This document shows, piece after piece, positions 22,715-31,423 of a DNA stretch of 37,507 nt. Both the position numbers and the translations under genes were made by a program. This stretch comes from Bordetella sp. (GTDB lineage Bacteria > Pseudomonadota > Alphaproteobacteria > Caulobacterales > Caulobacteraceae), in NCBI GenBank assembly GCA_017308115.1, contig JAFKFS010000030.1:1-37507 (forward strand). Reading direction: 5' to 3'. Position 1 is the stretch's first letter. Each line of letters starts with the position of its first letter. The notes under the pieces are model-generated. The model was not told where the DNA came from. It made no database searches and saw nothing but the letters and a program-made list of their open reading frames with translations.

Positions 22715-25156
22715 ATGCGCAATCGACTGCTGCGGGCCGCCTTGCCCGCCCTGGTGTTCGCCGCCGCCGTACCGACCCTGGCCCTTCCGGTCGCCGCGAT
22801 CGCCCAGGACGCGGCGCCGACCTATCAGCAGCCTCCGGCGCCCATCGCCCAGATTCTGGACGCCAAGCCCAATCCGGGCGTCAGCATCAGTCCCGACCGC
22901 AAGACCCTGCTGCTGACCGACCGATCCAATCTGCCGAGCATCGCCGAACTGTCCGAGCCGATGCTGCGTCTGGCGGGCTATCGCATCAATCCCAGGAACA
23001 ACGGCCCGGCCAACAGCCGCGTCTCCTGGCTGACGGGCCTCAGCTTCCAGGCGGTCGACGGCGGCGCGGCGCGGCCGGTGACCGGCCTGCCCGCCAATGC
23101 GCGCCTGACCAACGTCAGCTGGGCGCCGAACGGTCAGACGGTCGCCTTCCTGGTCAATGTTCCCAACGGTCTGGAGTTGTGGGTCGCCGACGTCGCCCAG
23201 GCCAGGGCGCGCAAGCTCAACGGTCCGATGGTGAACGCCGCGGCCGGGTCCGGCTTCTCCTGGCTGTCTGATTCCTCGGGCCTGCTGGTCCTGGCGATTC
23301 CGGCCGGGCGCGGCGTGGCGCCCAATGTGGACCATCCGCCGGAAGGCCCGATCATCACCGAGACGGGCGGCCGGGCCGCCCCGGTGCGCACCTATCAGGA
23401 CCTGCTGTCCAACGCGGGCGACGAGGCCCTGTTCGACTATTATTTCACCAGCCAGCCGACGGTGGTGTCGCTGAATGGCCGCGCCCGCACTGTGGGCCAG
23501 CCGGGCGTCATCCTGGGCGTCTCGACCTCGCCGGACGGCCGCTACATCCTGCAGACGCGGGTCAAGAAGCCCTATTCCTACGTCGTCCCCGCCAGCCTCT
23601 TCCCGTCCGACGTCATCGTCACCGACATGAACGGGCGTCAGGTGCACCGCGTGGCCGACCTGCCGTTGCGCGATAACGTCCCGACGCCCTTCGACGCCGT
23701 GGCGCCCGGTCCGCGCGCGGTCCAGTGGCGGGCCGACGCCGACGCCACACTGGTCTGGGCCGAGGCTCAGGACGGCGGCGATCCGCGCAACGCCGCCGAG
23801 GTGCGCGATCGCGTCTTCATGCTGCGCGCCCCCTTCAACGACCGGGTGCAGACCCTGATCGACCTGAAGGAACGCTACGCCGGAACCACCTGGGGCCGCG
23901 ACGACGCCGCCATCGTCAACAGCCGCTGGTTCAACACCCGGCACGAGACCCGCACCCTGGTCGCCCCGTCGAATCCCGGCGCGGGCCGCGTCCTGGTCGA
24001 TCGCAACTATCAGGACCGCTACAACGATCCGGGCTCGGTGGTGACCGAGCCGAACGCGCGCGGCCGCTCGGTCATGCGTTTCAACGCCGACGGCTCCAAG
24101 GTCTTCGTCGAGGGCGACGGCGCCACGCGCCAGGGCGCCTATCCCTTCCTCGACCTGATGGACCTGAAGTCGGGCGAGACCGAACGGGTCTGGCGCTCGG
24201 CCCAGGGCGAGTATGAAACCGTCGTCGGCGTGCTGGACGAGGCGGGCCGCAAGCTGGTCACCTATCGCGAGAGCCGCGTTGATCCGGCCAATCTGCGCAT
24301 CCGCGACCTGGACGGCGGCGTCGCCCAACTGACCAACTTCCCCGACCCGGCGCCGCAACTGGCCGAGGCCACGCGCCGGCTGATCACCTACACCCGCGAC
24401 GACGGGGTGGAGCTGTCGGGGACGCTGTATCTGCCCGCCGGCTACGACAAGGACCGCGACGGCCCGCTGCCGCTGCTGATGTGGGCCTATCCGGCCGAGT
24501 TCACAGACGCCGCCGTGGCCGGTCAGGTGGTGGACACCGACAACCGCTTCGTGCGCCCGTCGGGATCGAGCCACCTGTTCCTGCTGACCCAGGGCTACGC
24601 CATCCTGGACAACCCGACGATGCCGATCATCGGCCGCGACGGGGCCGAGCCGAACGACACCTACATCGAACAGCTGTCGGCCAGCGCCAAGGCGGCGGTC
24701 GACGCCGTGGTGGCCCTGGGCGTGGCGGACCGCGAGCGCATCGCCGTCGGCGGCCACTCCTACGGCGCCTTCATGACGGCGAACCTGCTGGCCCACACCG
24801 ACCTGTTCAAGACCGGCATCGCCCGTTCGGGCGCCTATAACCGCACCCTGACGCCCTTCGGCTTCCAGGCGGAGCAGCGCTCCTATTGGGAGGCGACCGA
24901 GACCTATACGGAGATGTCGCCCTTCACCTACGCCAACAAGGTGAACGAGCCGATCCTGCTGATTCACGGCGAAGCGGACGACAACTCGGGCACCTTCCCG
25001 GTGCAGACCGAGCGCTTCTATGCGGCGCTGAAGGGCAATGGCGCTACGGCGCGCTACGTCGTCCTGCCGCTGGAGGCCCACGGCTACCGCGCGCGGGAGT
25101 CCGTCGGGCACACGCTGTATGAGATGTCGTCCTGGCTGGACCGCTGGATGAAGTAA
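22715..25156 (+). CDS. S9-family (prolyl oligopeptidase-like) serine peptidase
   Basis: An exported 813-residue S9 peptidase. A signal peptide occupies about residues 1-31 (ALPVAAIAQ). A beta-propeller of about 500 residues follows, then the alpha/beta-hydrolase domain. The catalytic triad is visible: Ser682 in GGHSYGAF, Asp755 in HGEADD and His789 in LEAHGYR. The length and long propeller fit periplasmic S9 enzymes of Caulobacterales that degrade short peptides. The ATG at 22715 gives a positively charged n-region; an in-frame TTG at 22703 adds four residues only. It is a single-gene unit, convergent with the LysR gene, with an inverted repeat pair between them. Exact specificity is unknown. 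Confidence 0.92.
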   Translation: MRNRLLRAALPALVFAAAVPTLALPVAAIAQDAAPTYQQPPAPIAQILDAKPNPGVSISPDRKTLLLTDRSNLPSIAELSEPMLRLAGYRINPRNNGPANSRVSWLTGLSFQAVDGGAARPVTGLPANARLTNVSWAPNGQTVAFLVNVPNGLELWVADVAQARARKLNGPMVNAAAGSGFSWLSDSSGLLVLAIPAGRGVAPNVDHPPEGPIITETGGRAAPVRTYQDLLSNAGDEALFDYYFTSQPTVVSLNGRARTVGQPGVILGVSTSPDGRYILQTRVKKPYSYVVPASLFPSDVIVTDMNGRQVHRVADLPLRDNVPTPFDAVAPGPRAVQWRADADATLVWAEAQDGGDPRNAAEVRDRVFMLRAPFNDRVQTLIDLKERYAGTTWGRDDAAIVNSRWFNTRHETRTLVAPSNPGAGRVLVDRNYQDRYNDPGSVVTEPNARGRSVMRFNADGSKVFVEGDGATRQGAYPFLDLMDLKSGETERVWRSAQGEYETVVGVLDEAGRKLVTYRESRVDPANLRIRDLDGGVAQLTNFPDPAPQLAEATRRLITYTRDDGVELSGTLYLPAGYDKDRDGPLPLLMWAYPAEFTDAAVAGQVVDTDNRFVRPSGSSHLFLLTQGYAILDNPTMPIIGRDGAEPNDTYIEQLSASAKAAVDAVVALGVADRERIAVGGHSYGAFMTANLLAHTDLFKTGIARSGAYNRTLTPFGFQAEQRSYWEATETYTEMSPFTYANKVNEPILLIHGEADDNSGTFPVQTERFYAALKGNGATARYVVLPLEAHGYRARESVGHTLYEMSSWLDRWMK

Positions 25157-25163
25157 GTCAGAA

Positions 25164-25309
25164 CCCTTCTCCCCTTGTGGGAGAAGGTGGCCCGTCAGGG
25201 CCGGATGAGGGGTGTCGGCGCGACGCCTGAATGTATGTCGCCAGCCCGCTTCTTCGCACCCCTCATCCGTCCGGCTTCGCCGTCCACCTTCTGCCACAGG
25301 GGGAGAAGG
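25164..25309. repeat. Inverted pair of REP-like elements
   Basis: The left arm (25164-25214) and the reverse complement of the right arm (25257-25309) share CCTTCTCCCC-TGTGG-AGAAGGTGG and GGATGAGGGGTG, with a few mismatches between. Each arm begins with its own small hairpin. The pair fills most of the space between the convergent S9 and LysR genes and could act as a terminator. The same 23-base core recurs at 20850-20872. I recognise this as a kind of palindrome common between genes of alphaproteobacteria. Confidence 0.8.
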
Positions 25310-25315
25310 AAGAAG

Positions 25316-26206
25316 TCAGCGATCCCACTCCGGCGTTTCTCCATAGAGACCGGACAGGAAGTCGATGAAGGCGCGGACGCGGGTTTCGGCCCGCGCCCGG
25401 CCCGCCGTCAGGGCGAAGATCGCCACGTCCGACGATCCCGCATATTGCGGCAGCACCACCTTCAGCCGCCCGTCGCGCAGTTCGTCCCCGACGTCCCAGG
25501 TCGAGCGCAGGGCGATCCCCGCGCCCGCAAGCGCCAGTTCGCGCGCCACTTCGGACGAGTTGGTCCGCACCCGGCTGCGGGCGCGGAAGACGACGGGGCC
25601 TTCGGGGCCTTCCAGCCTCCATGTCGACTGGTTCTCGGCCGCCAGCTGGGCATGGCGGCGCAGGTCGTCCAGGCTGTCCGGCGCGCCGTGTTCGGCCAGA
25701 TAGGCGGGCGAAGCGCACAGCACCCGCCGGTTCGGCGCCAGTCGGCGCATCAGCGGATTATCCGCCTCATAGCTCCCGATCCGCACCGCCACGTCGACAT
25801 CCTCGGCCATCAGGTCGACGAAGGCGTCGCTCAGGTTCAGCTCCAGCGTCAGACGCGGTTGCGCCGTCAGAAACGGCTGCAGCAGCGGCGCCAGCCGCCG
25901 CCGCCCGAAGGAGGTCGGGGCCGAGACGCGCAGCAGGCCGCGCGCCTGGGTCGTGCGGCGCGACACCACGGCCTCCAGATCCTCGACCCCCTCCAGAAGC
26001 TGCGCCGCGCGGTCATAGACCAGCCGCCCCGCCTCGGTCGGAGCCAGGCGGCGCGAGGTCCGCTCGATCAGCCGCACGCCCAGCCGGTCCTCCAGCCGCG
26101 CGAGCCTGCGCGAGGCCACGGCGGGGGACAGGTCCAGCCGACGCGCGGCGGCGGACAGGCTGCCTTCCTCCAGCGCACGGACGAAGATTTCATACTCGGC
26201 CAGCAT
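25316..26206 (-). CDS. LysR-family transcriptional regulator
   Basis: A 296-residue LysR regulator. The winged HTH covers residues 1-60 (FVRALEEGSLSAAARRLDLSPAVASRRLARLEDRLGVRLIERTSR, read in two blocks), then the linker helix and an effector domain with RVSAPTSFGRRRLAPLL, VDVAVRIG and GAGIALRSTWDVGDELRDGRL. It resembles the CrgA/DsdC-like subgroup often called LysR substrate-binding domain type. It is divergent from glcB with a 101-base gap, so glcB is the most likely target along with its own gene. A TTGC-N7-GCAA dyad lies 16-30 bases upstream of its ATG. The inducer is unknown; a C2 acid such as glycolate or glyoxylate is inference. Confidence 0.92.
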   Translation of the reverse strand: MLAEYEIFVRALEEGSLSAAARRLDLSPAVASRRLARLEDRLGVRLIERTSRRLAPTEAGRLVYDRAAQLLEGVEDLEAVVSRRTTQARGLLRVSAPTSFGRRRLAPLLQPFLTAQPRLTLELNLSDAFVDLMAEDVDVAVRIGSYEADNPLMRRLAPNRRVLCASPAYLAEHGAPDSLDDLRRHAQLAAENQSTWRLEGPEGPVVFRARSRVRTNSSEVARELALAGAGIALRSTWDVGDELRDGRLKVVLPQYAGSSDVAIFALTAGRARAETRVRAFIDFLSGLYGETPEWDR

Positions 26207-26221
26207 GGCGAGGCCTCATCA

Positions 26222-26236
26222 TTGCAGATTGAGCAA
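26222..26236. promoter_or_regulatory. Candidate LysR operator (TTGC-N7-GCAA)
   Basis: TTGCAGATTGAGCAA has perfect four-base arms and contains the T-N11-A core of LysR sites. It lies just upstream of the lysR ATG and about 72 bases before glcB, suiting autorepression and activation of the divergent gene. Confidence 0.5.
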
Positions 26237-26307
26237 AGATAGGCGTCTTTCTTCGCCGTGGATAGCGCGGGCCGTGAAGCCTAGTCTCCAGACTGAAGGA
26301 GATCGCC

Positions 26308-28485
26308 ATGTTCGACGCCCCAGACGCCCCCGCCGAGGCCTATATCCCCCACGGCGGCCTGAAGGTCGCCGCCGAACTGGACGCCTTCGTGCGCGATCAG
26401 GCGGCGCCGGAAACGGGGATGAGCGCCGAGGCCTTCTGGGCCGGGGTCGAGGATCTGCTGGCCCGCTTCGGCCGCCGCAACCGCGACCTGCTGGAGCGCC
26501 GCGACCAGCTGCAGAGCAAGCTGGACGACTGGCACAGCGCCCATCCCGGCCAGCCGGATCAGGCGGCCTATCAGGCCTATCTGCGCGAGATCGGCTACAT
26601 CGAGCTCGAACGCGAGAACGTGCGGGTCGAGACGACGAACGTCGATCCCGACATCGCCTCCATGGCCGGGCCGCAGCTGGTCGTGCCGCTGACCAACGCC
26701 CGCTACCTGCTGAACGCCGCCAATGCGCGCTGGGGCAGCCTGTACGACGCGCTTTACGGCACGGATGCACTGGGCGATGCGCCCAAGGCGGGCGGCTATG
26801 ACGTCGAGCGCGGCGCCCGCGTCATCGCCCGCGCCCGCGCCCTTCTGGATCAGGCGGCGCCGCTGGCGACGGGATCGCACGCTCAGGCCACGGCCTATCG
26901 GGTCGAGCATGGCCGCTTGATCGTGACGCTGGACGGCGGGCTGGAGACGGGCCTGGCGGGCGCGGATTTGTTCGCGGGCTATTCGGGCGAGGCCGGTGCG
27001 CCGTCGGGCGTCCTGCTGCGCCACAACGGCCTGCATCTGGAGATCGTCATCGACGGCGCGCACCGCATAGGCCGCGACGACCCGGCGGGCGTCGCCGACG
27101 TGCTGGTCGAGGCGGCCCTGTCGGCCATCGCCGACGCCGAGGACAGCGTCGCCGCCGTCGATGCGGCGGACAAGCGGCTGGTCTACGCCAACTGGCTGGG
27201 CCTGATGCGCGGCGACCTTCAGGCCGATTTCCAGAAGGACGGCCGCACGGTCGAGCGGCGCCTGAACCCGGACCGCCTCTATACGGCGCCTGATGGATCG
27301 ACGCTGGCGCTGAAAGGGCGCAGCCTGATGCTGGTGCGCAACGTCGGCCTGCACCTGACGACCGACGCCGTTCTGGACGCCCACGGGCGCGAGACGCCCG
27401 AGCATCTGCTGGACATCGCCATGACCGGCCTGATCGGCCTGCACGACCTGCGCCGCCCGGCCGAGGCGCGCAACAGCCCGGCGGGCTCCATCTACGTCGT
27501 GCGGCCCAAGATGCACGGCTCGGACGAGACAGCCTTCGCCGACGACCTGTTCGGCGCGGTCGAGGCCATGCTGGGCCTGCCCGCCCTGACGCTGAAGATG
27601 GGCGTCATGGACGAGGAGCGCCGCACCAGCGTCAATCTGATGAACTGCATCGCGGCGGCCAAGGGCAGGGTGGTCTTCATCAACACCGGCTTCCTGGATC
27701 GCACCGGCGACGAAATTCACAGCGTGATGGAAGGCGGCCCCGTCGTCCGCAAGGAGGCGGTGCGCGACACCGGCTGGATCAAGGCCTATGAGGACCGCAA
27801 CGTCGACATCGGCCTGAAGGCGGGCCTGTCGGGTCGGGCGCAGATCGGCAAGGGCATGTGGGCCGCGCCCGACCGCATGGGCGACATGCTGGCGGCCAAG
27901 GCGGGCCATCCGCGCGCGGGCGCCTCGACGGCCTGGGTGCCGTCGCCGACGGCGGCGACGCTGCACGCCCTGCATTATCACGAGGTCGACGTCTGGGCGC
28001 GTCAGGCTGAGATCGCCACGCGCGCGCCGACCGGCCTGACGTCCCTGCTGACCCCGCCGTTTGGGACCACGACGCCGGGCGCCGAAGAGATTCGGCAGGA
28101 GTTGGACAACAACGCCCAGGGCATCCTGGGCTACGTCGTGCGCTGGGTGGATCAGGGCGTCGGCTGCTCCAAGGTGCCGGACATCCACGACGTGGGCCTG
28201 ATGGAGGACCGGGCCACGCTGCGCATCTCCAGCCAGCACCTGGCCAACTGGCTGCGCCACGACGTCGCGACGGAGGAGGAGGTCCTGGAGGCGCTGAAGC
28301 GCATGGCCGTGGTGGTGGATCGTCAGAACGCCGACGATCCGGCCTATCGCCCCCTGGCGCCCGCCTATGACGGCCCGGCGTGGTGGGCGGCCTGCGATCT
28401 GGTGTTCAAGGGGCGCGAACAGCCCAACGGCTATACCGAACACCTGCTGACCCACTGGCGTCGCAAGGTCAAGGCGCAGGGATGA
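26308..28485 (+). CDS. glcB: Malate synthase G
   Basis: Malate synthase G condenses glyoxylate and acetyl-CoA to malate in the cytoplasm. The 725-residue length matches the G isoform (723 in E. coli). Signature blocks run throughout: [12 protein letters not shown] with the active-site Arg344 (E. coli Arg338), [61 protein letters not shown], and [20 protein letters not shown] with the catalytic base Asp634 (E. coli Asp631). AAGGAG lies 6 bases before the ATG. No isocitrate lyase or glycolate oxidase gene is in the window, so whether it serves the glyoxylate shunt or glycolate use is open. Control by the divergent LysR is likely. Confidence 0.97.
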   Translation: MFDAPDAPAEAYIPHGGLKVAAELDAFVRDQAAPETGMSAEAFWAGVEDLLARFGRRNRDLLERRDQLQSKLDDWHSAHPGQPDQAAYQAYLREIGYIELERENVRVETTNVDPDIASMAGPQLVVPLTNARYLLNAANARWGSLYDALYGTDALGDAPKAGGYDVERGARVIARARALLDQAAPLATGSHAQATAYRVEHGRLIVTLDGGLETGLAGADLFAGYSGEAGAPSGVLLRHNGLHLEIVIDGAHRIGRDDPAGVADVLVEAALSAIADAEDSVAAVDAADKRLVYANWLGLMRGDLQADFQKDGRTVERRLNPDRLYTAPDGSTLALKGRSLMLVRNVGLHLTTDAVLDAHGRETPEHLLDIAMTGLIGLHDLRRPAEARNSPAGSIYVVRPKMHGSDETAFADDLFGAVEAMLGLPALTLKMGVMDEERRTSVNLMNCIAAAKGRVVFINTGFLDRTGDEIHSVMEGGPVVRKEAVRDTGWIKAYEDRNVDIGLKAGLSGRAQIGKGMWAAPDRMGDMLAAKAGHPRAGASTAWVPSPTAATLHALHYHEVDVWARQAEIATRAPTGLTSLLTPPFGTTTPGAEEIRQELDNNAQGILGYVVRWVDQGVGCSKVPDIHDVGLMEDRATLRISSQHLANWLRHDVATEEEVLEALKRMAVVVDRQNADDPAYRPLAPAYDGPAWWAACDLVFKGREQPNGYTEHLLTHWRRKVKAQG

Positions 28486-28580
28486 TATCTACGCCTCCGC
28501 AGGGATGAGCGGGAGTAGGGGGCCGATAGCGCACACAAACGCGCTCAAGCAGCGAGGCGCCGCGCGCCGAGCGATAGCGC

Positions 28581-28619
28581 ATAAAAAAGAGGCGCGACCG
28601 GCCGGCCGCGCCCCTTCTT
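28581..28619 (-). terminator. Terminator between glcB and the MFS gene
   Basis: GGCGCG (28591-28596) pairs with CGCGCC (28607-28612), extended outward by partial AAG/CTT pairing. On the minus strand the stem is followed by TCTTTTTTAT, a strong end for the MFS gene; on the plus strand CCTTCTTC is weaker. The remaining 95 bases back to glcB hold two GATAGCGCA direct repeats and no gene. Confidence 0.75.
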
Positions 28620-28639
28620 CAGGCGGGGGGAGAAAAGCC

Positions 28640-29983
28640 TTACGCCTTGGCGCCCGCGCGGCCCTTGGCCAGTTCGCGGTTCAGCCACAGGGCCAGCAGG
28701 GTGCAGATCGCGCCCGACAGCAGATAGGCGCCGCCTGCCACAAGGCCGAACCGGCCCGACAGGGCCAGGGCCGCCAAGGGGGCGAAGCCCGCGCCGAACA
28801 GCCAGGCCAGGTCGGACGTCAGGGCCGAGGCGGTGTAGCGGTTGGTCAGGCTGAAGCTGGAGGCGATGGCGCCCGAGGCCTGGCCGAACGACAGGCCCAG
28901 CAGGATGAAGCCCAGGATCATATAGGCCAGTTCGCCCACGGGGCCGCCGTCCAGCATCTGGGGCGCGAAGCCCGAGAAGGCGGCGATCCCCGCCGCCGTA
29001 ACGGCCAGCAGGGCGCGGCGGCCGTAGCGGTCGGCCAGCCAGCCCGACGCCAGGATGGCGAACAGGCCGAAGACGGCGCCGATCAGCTCGATCATCAGGA
29101 AGCGGCTGGGCGCCTCTTCCGTGTAGAGGAAGACCCACGACAGCGGGAACACCGTCACCATGTGGAACATGGCGAAGCTGGCCAGGGGGGCGAAGGCGCC
29201 GATGACGATGCCGCCGCCTTCCTCGCGCACGGCCTTGGTCACGGGCGTCGGGTGCAGCTCCAGCGTCTCGAAGGCGGCCTGGAAAGTCGGGGTCACCACG
29301 ATGCGCAGGCGCGCGAACAGGGCCACCACATTGATGGCGAAGGCCACGAAGAAGGGATAGCGCCAGCCCCAGTCCATGAAGTCGGCGGCCGACAGCTTGG
29401 TCAGGAAATAGGCGAACAGGGCGCTGGCGACCATCAGGCCGATCGGGGCGCCCAGCTGCGGAACCATGGCGTACCAGCCGCGACGCTTTTCAGGGGCGCT
29501 GACCGACAGCAGGGAGGCCATGCCGTCCCAGGCCCCGCCCAGGGCCACGCCCTGGCCGATCCGCAGGGCGATCAGCATGGCCGCCGACCAGTGGCCGACC
29601 TGCTCATGCCCCGGCAGGAAGCCCAGGCAGACGGTCGACAGGCCCAGCAGGAACAGGGCGATGGTCAGCTTGGTCCCGCGCCCGAAGCGCCGGTCGACGG
29701 CGATGAACAGGGCCGTGCCGAACGGCCGGGCGATGAAGGCCACGGCGAAGACGGCGAAGGACAGCAGCGTCCCGCCCAGGGGCCCCGCATAGGGGAAGAC
29801 CAGTTGCGGAAAGACCACGACCGAGGCGATGGCGTAGACGAAGAAGTCGAAGAATTCCGAGGTCCGGCCGATAATGACGCCGACGGCGATCTCGCCCGCG
29901 TCGATCTTGCCGTCTCGCGCGTTGATCCGGCTGGCGTCCCGCTCGAGGGGCTCTGAAGAAGGCGCGCCGCTGGCTGCGTTCAT
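28640..29983 (-). CDS. MFS transporter, metabolite:H+ symporter (MHS)-like
   Basis: A 447-residue, 12-helix major facilitator. The cytoplasmic loop motif RPFGTALFIAVDRRFGRGTKL between helices 2 and 3 and the RIGQGVALGGAWDGMASLLS helix 4 motif match the metabolite:H+ symporter group, whose members carry proline, citrate, alpha-ketoglutarate or similar acids. The protein begins with a 40-residue polar leader before IIGRTSEFFDFFVYAIASV. The ATG at 29983 is used; the long N-terminus might be shorter in life. It is convergent with glcB and divergent from cyoA. A role in importing a carboxylic acid fits glcB nearby, but this is inference. Confidence 0.88.
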   Translation of the reverse strand: MNAASGAPSSEPLERDASRINARDGKIDAGEIAVGVIIGRTSEFFDFFVYAIASVVVFPQLVFPYAGPLGGTLLSFAVFAVAFIARPFGTALFIAVDRRFGRGTKLTIALFLLGLSTVCLGFLPGHEQVGHWSAAMLIALRIGQGVALGGAWDGMASLLSVSAPEKRRGWYAMVPQLGAPIGLMVASALFAYFLTKLSAADFMDWGWRYPFFVAFAINVVALFARLRIVVTPTFQAAFETLELHPTPVTKAVREEGGGIVIGAFAPLASFAMFHMVTVFPLSWVFLYTEEAPSRFLMIELIGAVFGLFAILASGWLADRYGRRALLAVTAAGIAAFSGFAPQMLDGGPVGELAYMILGFILLGLSFGQASGAIASSFSLTNRYTASALTSDLAWLFGAGFAPLAALALSGRFGLVAGGAYLLSGAICTLLALWLNRELAKGRAGAKA

Positions 29984-30194
29984 GACCGATGAGGCTCCAG
30001 GAACCGGGGCGCACGCGCGCCCGCGACAATAGAATGTTGAAACCGCCCCTTTGCTCCCGATGGCCGGGGCGCGGGATAGGGCAGATTGTCCAATGTCGCC
30101 TGGCGGGGGGCGGAGTTACGGGGCCTGCACGATGACCGCGCCCTCGCCTGGAACCTCGCTTCAAACCTCGCCCCGAACCCCGACTGGAGCCGCC

Positions 30195-31409
30195 GTGCGC
30201 CGACTGCGCCCCCTGTTGCTGTTGCCCCTCCTGGCCCTGCTGCCCGGCTGCGAGGCCGTGGTCCTGGCCCCCGCCGGCGACATCGCCGCCCAGCAGCGCG
30301 ACCTGCTGGTCATGTCCGTGGTGCTGATGCTGATCATCATCGTGCCGGTGATGGCGCTGACGGTCTTCTTCGCCTGGAAGTATCGGGAATCGAACAAGGA
30401 AGCCCGCTACGAGCCGGATTGGGACCACTCCACCCACCTTGAGCTGGTGATCTGGGCCGCGCCCCTGCTCATCATCATCTGCCTGGGCGCCATCACCTGG
30501 GCCGGGACGCACCTGCTGGACCCCTATCGGCCGCTGGACCGCATCGCCGAGGGGCAGGCCGTGGCCGAGGATCACCGCCCGCTGCAGGTCGAGGTGGTGG
30601 CCATGGACTGGAAGTGGCTGTTCATCTACCCCGAATACGGCATCGCCACGGTGAACGAACTGGCCGCGCCGATCGACCGGCCCATCCGTTTCCACATCAC
30701 CTCGACCGGGGTGATGAACTCCTTCTACATCCCCGCCCTAGCCGGTCAGATCTACGCCATGCCGGGCATGGAGACGAAGCTGCACGCCGTCATCAACCGC
30801 CCGGGCGAATACGTCGGTTTCTCGGCCAACTATTCCGGCGACGGCTTCTCGAACATGCGCTTCGCCTTCCACGGCCTGGACCAGGCCGGGTTCGACCAGT
30901 GGGTCGCGGGCGTGCGCGCGGCGGGCCGGGGCCTGGACCGCGAGACCTATCTGGAGCTGGAGAAGCCCAGCGAGAAGGTGCCCGTCATCCACTACGCCTC
31001 GGTCGACGACCGCCTGTTCGACGCCGTGGTCAACATGTGCGTCGAGCCGGGCAAGATGTGCATGGGCGAGATGATGGACATCGACCGCAAGGGCGGCCTG
31101 GGCCTGGCGGCGGTCAAGAACACCCTGCCGCTGGTCTATGACAAATACGCCCGTCGCGGCGACGCCGTCTTCGGCGCGGGCGAGTCCTATGTGCTGACGA
31201 TCTGCACCCCGCTGGAGGCCGAGGCCGCCGCCGTCGAGGCCGCCCGTCGCCGTCAAGCCTTCGGCCAGGACGTCGTCCGCGACACCCCGCTGAACCGGGT
31301 CATGGGGCAGGGGCTGGAACGCCCCGGCCGCGCCCAGCCGGGCGAGCGGTTCGCCTCTCTTTTCACCGCGCCTTCCCCGGCGTCCGCGCCCGCCGCGTCG
31401 CAATCCTGA
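30195..31409 (+). CDS. cyoA: Cytochrome bo-type ubiquinol oxidase subunit II
   Basis: Subunit II of the quinol oxidase, 404 residues. It starts with a lipoprotein signal peptide ending ALLPGC (Cys19), as in E. coli CyoA. Two membrane helices follow (about 35-60 and 80-105), then the cupredoxin domain with VEVVAMDWKWLFIYPEYGIATVNELA, VMNSFYIPALAGQIYAMPGM and FSANYSGDGFSNMRF. The Cu-A ligand set is absent, as expected for a quinol rather than cytochrome c oxidase. The C-terminal 100 residues are an extension rich in Arg/Ala. The GTG at 30195 is chosen since GGAG lies 5 bases before it and it begins the signal peptide directly; an in-frame ATG at 30132 adds 21 residues. It opens the cyoABCD operon. 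Confidence 0.94.
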   Translation: MRRLRPLLLLPLLALLPGCEAVVLAPAGDIAAQQRDLLVMSVVLMLIIIVPVMALTVFFAWKYRESNKEARYEPDWDHSTHLELVIWAAPLLIIICLGAITWAGTHLLDPYRPLDRIAEGQAVAEDHRPLQVEVVAMDWKWLFIYPEYGIATVNELAAPIDRPIRFHITSTGVMNSFYIPALAGQIYAMPGMETKLHAVINRPGEYVGFSANYSGDGFSNMRFAFHGLDQAGFDQWVAGVRAAGRGLDRETYLELEKPSEKVPVIHYASVDDRLFDAVVNMCVEPGKMCMGEMMDIDRKGGLGLAAVKNTLPLVYDKYARRGDAVFGAGESYVLTICTPLEAEAAAVEAARRRQAFGQDVVRDTPLNRVMGQGLERPGRAQPGERFASLFTAPSPASAPAASQS

Positions 31410-31423
31410 GCGCCTGAACCATC

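Noticed and set aside
28523-28579. Two GATAGCGCA direct repeats downstream of glcB
   Set aside because: Only nine bases, two copies and no symmetry or gene context; not enough for a feature.
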